DNA from: Ectothiorhodospiraceae bacterium
Lineage (GTDB): Bacteria; Pseudomonadota; Gammaproteobacteria; Nitrococcales; Aquisalimonadaceae
Direction: 5' to 3'
Assembly: GCA_020831845.1 (NCBI GenBank)
Contig: JAFIFV010000108.1
Span: forward strand, 1 to 64,000
DNA length: 64,000 nucleotides
Within the stretch, counting starts at the first letter, position 1. Each line of letters opens with the position of its first letter. Shown here one piece after another: positions 60,559-64,000 of the stretch. The translations under genes and the position numbers were made by a program. The notes under the pieces are model-generated. The model was given only the letters and a program-made list of their open reading frames with translations, did no database searches and had not been told where the DNA came from.

Positions 60559-62691
60559 GTGAACCACTTCCAGATCACGCGACACATACCCGAAGACATG
60601 CGCGTGTTGCTGGACTACACCCACACCCCCGGTCTGGTATTCCTGTCGATCATCGTTGCAAGCGCGGCAGGCTATGTGGCCCTGGTGATGGCGGAGCGTG
60701 TGGGCGATAGCGACCGCAGCGGCCGCGAACTCTGGCGTTGGGTTGGCGCGGCGTGCCTCGGCGGCGGCATCTGGTCCATGCACTTCATCGCCATGCTGTC
60801 CTTCCAGGTGCCGTTGGCGCTGCACTACGGCACGGCACTGACCGTGCTGTCCCTCGCCGTGGCAGTGCTGGCCTCATACCTGGTGATCCACGCGCTGGGC
60901 CGTCGCCGACTCCGGTACCGGCAATACGCTGTGGCGTCGGTCTCCGCCGGCCTGGGCATTGCCTCCATGCACTACCTGGGCATGGCGGCGATCCGGTCCG
61001 AAGCCGTGCAGTTCTATGACCCGGTGCTGTTTGCGCTTTCCATCTTCATCGCCATCGCCGTATCGCTGGCGGCGCTGGTACTCGGCAGCTTTTTCCGCGG
61101 CCGCACCGGCTACCGGTATCTCTGGCTGCGACTGCTCGCCAGCCTGGTCATGGGCAGCGCGATCGTCAGCATGCATTTCACGGGCATGGCCGCGCTTACG
61201 CTGGCGGTGCAGGCGGATACCGTGTTGCAGGCCCCTGGGAGCAATTCGTTTCCATCGTTGCTTGCCGGCGGCATCGGGCTGCTGACCTTGACGCTGATCA
61301 TCACCGGTATCGGTGCCTCCTGGGCGGAGCAGCGCCTGCGGTCCCATCAATACCATCTGCAAGCGGTGTCCAGTCAGTTGGATGCCGCGGTCCACTATGA
61401 TCCAACGACCAACCTGCTCAACCGCCCGGCGCTGCATCGCATCGCTTCGAATCTGCTCGCATCCGAGAGCGCCGCCGGGATGCAGCGCGCCCTGTTCTTC
61501 GTCAATATCGATAACTTCAAGCGGATCAACAACAGTCTGGGTCATCAGGCCGGCGATGAGACGCTGCGTATCACCGCCCAGCGTCTGCGCAATACGCTGG
61601 GCCAGACCGACATACTGGCACGTTTCTCCGGCGACGAGTTCTGCATCCTGGCCGAAGGCCTCGACGCCCAGGGGGCGGAGCGTCTGGCGCGCCAGATGCA
61701 GATGCAGTTGAGCGCCCCATTCAGCATTCAGGGCAGCCAGCTGCGACTGACCGCCAGCATCGGCTTCAGCATCTATCCCGAGGACGGGCAGCGGTTCGAC
61801 GAACTGCTGAACGGCGCCGGCCTGGCACTGGGGTACTGCAAGCGCAGCGGCCGCAATCGCAGCCTGCGCTACATCCCGGCACTGAAGGAGCAGGCAGACG
61901 CCGAGCTACTGATCGAACAGCAACTTCGCCAGGCGATCAAGGAAGACGGGCTGGAAGTGCACTACCAACCCGTGGTCGATTGCACCAGCGGCGAAGTACT
62001 GTCACTGGAGGCACTCCTGCGCTGGAGGGACGTCCATGGCAACAGCATCAACCCGGAAACCTTTGTCGCCATCGCCGAGCATCACGGCTTCAGCGCCGAA
62101 CTGGACGGCTGGGTGCTGAATCGTGCCTGCGAGGACCTGAAGCTGCTCCGCCAACTGGGTCACAGCCGCCTTCGCATGGCGGTCAACTGTTCCGCCTACA
62201 CACTGGCGGACCCGGACATGGCGTCCACCGTTGCGGCGCAACTTGCCCACCACGGGGTCCAGGGCCGGGCGCTTTGCCTGGAGATCACCGAAAATGCCCT
62301 GATGGAGAACGTCACCACCGCAGCGCTGGTACTGCAGGAGTTGCGGGAACTGGGCGTTACCGTCTCCATCGACGACTTCGGCACCGGCTATTCCTCGTTG
62401 GCCTACCTGCGGCGACTGCCAGTGGATACGCTGAAGGTGGACCGCTCCTTCATCCGCGACATTCCCCAGCAGTCCGACGACTGCGAGATCACCGCCGGGA
62501 TCATCGCCCTGGCTCACAAGCTACGGCTGAAAGTGGTCGCCGAGGGCGTTGAAACGCATGAGCAACTGACGTTCCTGCGCCGTAACGACTGCGACTTCGT
62601 GCAAGGTTACTTCTACAGCAAGCCACTCCCCTTCGATGCCCTGGTCCGCTGGCTGGGAAAAGAGGATCCTGTTTCCCTCTCCCCCCAGTAG
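60559..62691 (+). CDS. MHYT-GGDEF-EAL membrane c-di-GMP protein
   Basis: A 710-aa inner-membrane protein. An MHYT sensor (about 20-240) has the motifs MHFIAM, MHYLGM and MHFTGM in its seven helices, proposed to bind copper and sense O2, CO or NO. The GGDEF domain (about 275-435) reads RFSGDEF, with Ser in place of the first Gly, which is often compatible with GTP binding only. The EAL domain (about 445-700) has LEALLRW, DDFGTGYSSL and KVDRSF. A phosphodiesterase role is likely. GTG 60559 is one possible start; ATG 60598 is another. Confidence 0.85.
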   Translation: MNHFQITRHIPEDMRVLLDYTHTPGLVFLSIIVASAAGYVALVMAERVGDSDRSGRELWRWVGAACLGGGIWSMHFIAMLSFQVPLALHYGTALTVLSLAVAVLASYLVIHALGRRRLRYRQYAVASVSAGLGIASMHYLGMAAIRSEAVQFYDPVLFALSIFIAIAVSLAALVLGSFFRGRTGYRYLWLRLLASLVMGSAIVSMHFTGMAALTLAVQADTVLQAPGSNSFPSLLAGGIGLLTLTLIITGIGASWAEQRLRSHQYHLQAVSSQLDAAVHYDPTTNLLNRPALHRIASNLLASESAAGMQRALFFVNIDNFKRINNSLGHQAGDETLRITAQRLRNTLGQTDILARFSGDEFCILAEGLDAQGAERLARQMQMQLSAPFSIQGSQLRLTASIGFSIYPEDGQRFDELLNGAGLALGYCKRSGRNRSLRYIPALKEQADAELLIEQQLRQAIKEDGLEVHYQPVVDCTSGEVLSLEALLRWRDVHGNSINPETFVAIAEHHGFSAELDGWVLNRACEDLKLLRQLGHSRLRMAVNCSAYTLADPDMASTVAAQLAHHGVQGRALCLEITENALMENVTTAALVLQELRELGVTVSIDDFGTGYSSLAYLRRLPVDTLKVDRSFIRDIPQQSDDCEITAGIIALAHKLRLKVVAEGVETHEQLTFLRRNDCDFVQGYFYSKPLPFDALVRWLGKEDPVSLSPQ

Positions 62692-62773
62692 CGAATCACC
62701 GAAGCGTTCATGCGAGCACCTCCGGTGGACGGCCAGCGCGCGCCGCACAGGGCATTGCGGCATGTGCCGGCGA

Positions 62774-64000
62774 CTAGCTGTCGGCGGCGTCGGTGACCGC
62801 CCCCAACGAGGCCGAGCTTACCGTGCGCGCGTACTTGGCCAGCACACCACGCCGGTAGCGGGGCGGCGGCGCCTGCCAGCGGAGTCTGCGCGCATCGAGT
62901 TCGTCGTCATCCACGTGCAGCGTGATCTGGTCTGTCTCGGCGTCGATGGTGATGGCATCACCCGTCTCCACCAGCGCGATGGGGCCGCCTTCCATGGCCT
63001 CCGGGCTGATGTGGCCTACCACGAAACCGTGACTGCCGCCGGAGAAACGACCGTCCGTGATCAAGGCCACGTCGTTGCCGAGCCCACGCCCCATCACCGC
63101 CGATGTGGGCGCCAGCATCTCCCGCATGCCCGGCCCACCCCTGGGCCCTTCGTAACGGATCACGATCACGTCCCCGGCTGTGACGGTGCCGTCCAGTATG
63201 CGGTCCAGCGCCTCCTCCTCGGAATGGAAGACACGGGCGGTGCCGCAGAAGCGGGTCCCCTCCTTGCCGGTGATCTTTGCGACCGCGCCGTCCGGAGCGA
63301 GGTTGCCGCGCAGTATGCGCAGGTGGCTTTCCTTCTTCAGCGGTCGTGACAGCGGATGGATGATGTCCTGACCTTCCGGATACGGGGACACCTCAGCGAG
63401 GTTCTCCGCCATGGTGCGCCCGGTCACCGTGAGGCAGTGGCCATGCAGCAGCTTCGCGTCCAGCAGCATCTTCATCAGCGGCTGAATGCCGCCGATGGCC
63501 ACCAGTTCCGACATCATGTAATGCCCGCTGGGGCGCAGGTCGGCCAGCACCGGCGTACGCCGGCCCAGGCGAACGAAGTCGTCCAGCGACAGCGGCACCT
63601 CGGCCGCGTCGGCCATCGCCAGCAGATGCAGCACCGCATTGGTGGATCCACCCAGCGCAATCACCAAGGTAATCGCGTTCTCGAAAGCTTCTCGGGTGAG
63701 GATATCCCGGGGCAGGATGCCGCGCTCCAGCATCTCGAGCACCGCCGCGCCCGCACGGGCGCAATCCTGCTCCTTGGCCTCGGAGATCGCATCCTGCGCA
63801 GAGCTGCCCGGCAGGCTCATGCCCAGCGCCTCGATGGCCGAGGCCATGGTGTTCGCCGTGTACATGCCGCCGCAGGAGCCCGGCCCCGGAATGGCCGTGC
63901 GCTCGATCTCCGTGAGCTGCGCATCACTGATGGTTCCCTTGGCATGACCTCCCACGGCCTCGAACACCGAGATGATGTCGGTATGGTTGGCTCCCGGGCG
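62774..64000 (-). CDS. ilvD: Dihydroxy-acid dehydratase, 3' part (cut by window)
   Basis: The C-terminal 408 residues of an IlvD/Edd-family iron-sulfur dehydratase, with the start beyond the right edge. [13 protein letters not shown] contains a cluster Cys, [27 protein letters not shown] and DGRFSGG are family motifs. IlvD makes the 2-keto acids of valine, leucine and isoleucine. The Edd branch (phosphogluconate dehydratase) is less likely by motif. The end-of-window codons ([16 protein letters not shown]) continue the frame in full. Confidence 0.9.
   Translation of the reverse strand, partial: RPGANHTDIISVFEAVGGHAKGTISDAQLTEIERTAIPGPGSCGGMYTANTMASAIEALGMSLPGSSAQDAISEAKEQDCARAGAAVLEMLERGILPRDILTREAFENAITLVIALGGSTNAVLHLLAMADAAEVPLSLDDFVRLGRRTPVLADLRPSGHYMMSELVAIGGIQPLMKMLLDAKLLHGHCLTVTGRTMAENLAEVSPYPEGQDIIHPLSRPLKKESHLRILRGNLAPDGAVAKITGKEGTRFCGTARVFHSEEEALDRILDGTVTAGDVIVIRYEGPRGGPGMREMLAPTSAVMGRGLGNDVALITDGRFSGGSHGFVVGHISPEAMEGGPIALVETGDAITIDAETDQITLHVDDDELDARRLRWQAPPPRYRRGVLAKYARTVSSASLGAVTDAADS

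Overview
The window is about 64 kb of high-GC bacterial chromosome, roughly 60-65% GC by eye and densely coding. Gene content points to an aerobic, Gram-negative gammaproteobacterium. The markers are a YqjD/YqjE/YqjK-like cluster, outer-membrane barrels, lipoboxes, an AsmA protein, many c-di-GMP enzymes, an alkane-type monooxygenase and a zinc-free DksA2. Ectothiorhodospiraceae-like or related halophile lineages would fit, but the species cannot be named from the sequence alone. No rRNA, tRNA, CRISPR array, prophage or transposase was seen.

Layout. 0.1-3.2 kb: a probable zinc-starvation operon (COG0523 GTPase plus DksA2) behind a Zur-like box, then a DsrE-like/DUF2892 pair divergent from a Crp/Fnr regulator. 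3.6-10.6 kb: a Liv-type ABC importer operon joined to an acyl-CoA ligase and a hotdog thioesterase. 10.8-15.3 kb: WYL regulator, GST, EamA exporter divergent from a LysR regulator, rhomboid protease, GFA protein. 15.5-20.3 kb: membrane protein, HisKA_2 kinase, ANTAR response regulator, PAS-GGDEF-EAL protein. 20.4-27.2 kb: small enzymes, LysR and AraC regulators, an ABC exporter, a beta-barrel. 27.4-37.3 kb: a hydrocarbon-oxidation region with a TPR protein, AlkB/XylM-type monooxygenase and its XylA-like reductase, convergent with an OmpW/AlkL-like porin and a 965-aa lipoprotein, an AraC regulator and an aldehyde dehydrogenase. 37.3-45.5 kb: a lone AbiTii-domain protein, DUF3015/DUF4105/hydrolase genes, a diguanylate cyclase and AsmA. 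45.7-54.1 kb: small envelope proteins, AI-2E-family permease, the YqjD-E-K-like cluster with a fused hydrolase, an amino-acid dehydrogenase, GNAT, MAPEG, nitronate monooxygenase and Tag. 54.1-64 kb: a CheY-CheC-diguanylate cyclase operon, SnoaL-like protein, a fused indolepyruvate oxidoreductase, MHYT-GGDEF-EAL, and an IlvD gene cut by the window end.

A dispersed non-coding element with terminal inverted repeats links distant parts of the window. Two full-length copies (15310-15492 and 46671-46799) share about 84% identity over a 43-nt core, and three end fragments lie elsewhere. It has no ORF of its own, resembles a MITE, and supplies the last codons and stops of two genes. Together with the hydrocarbon cluster, the zinc-starvation pair and the CheY-CheC-GGDEF operon, it is the most interesting content here.
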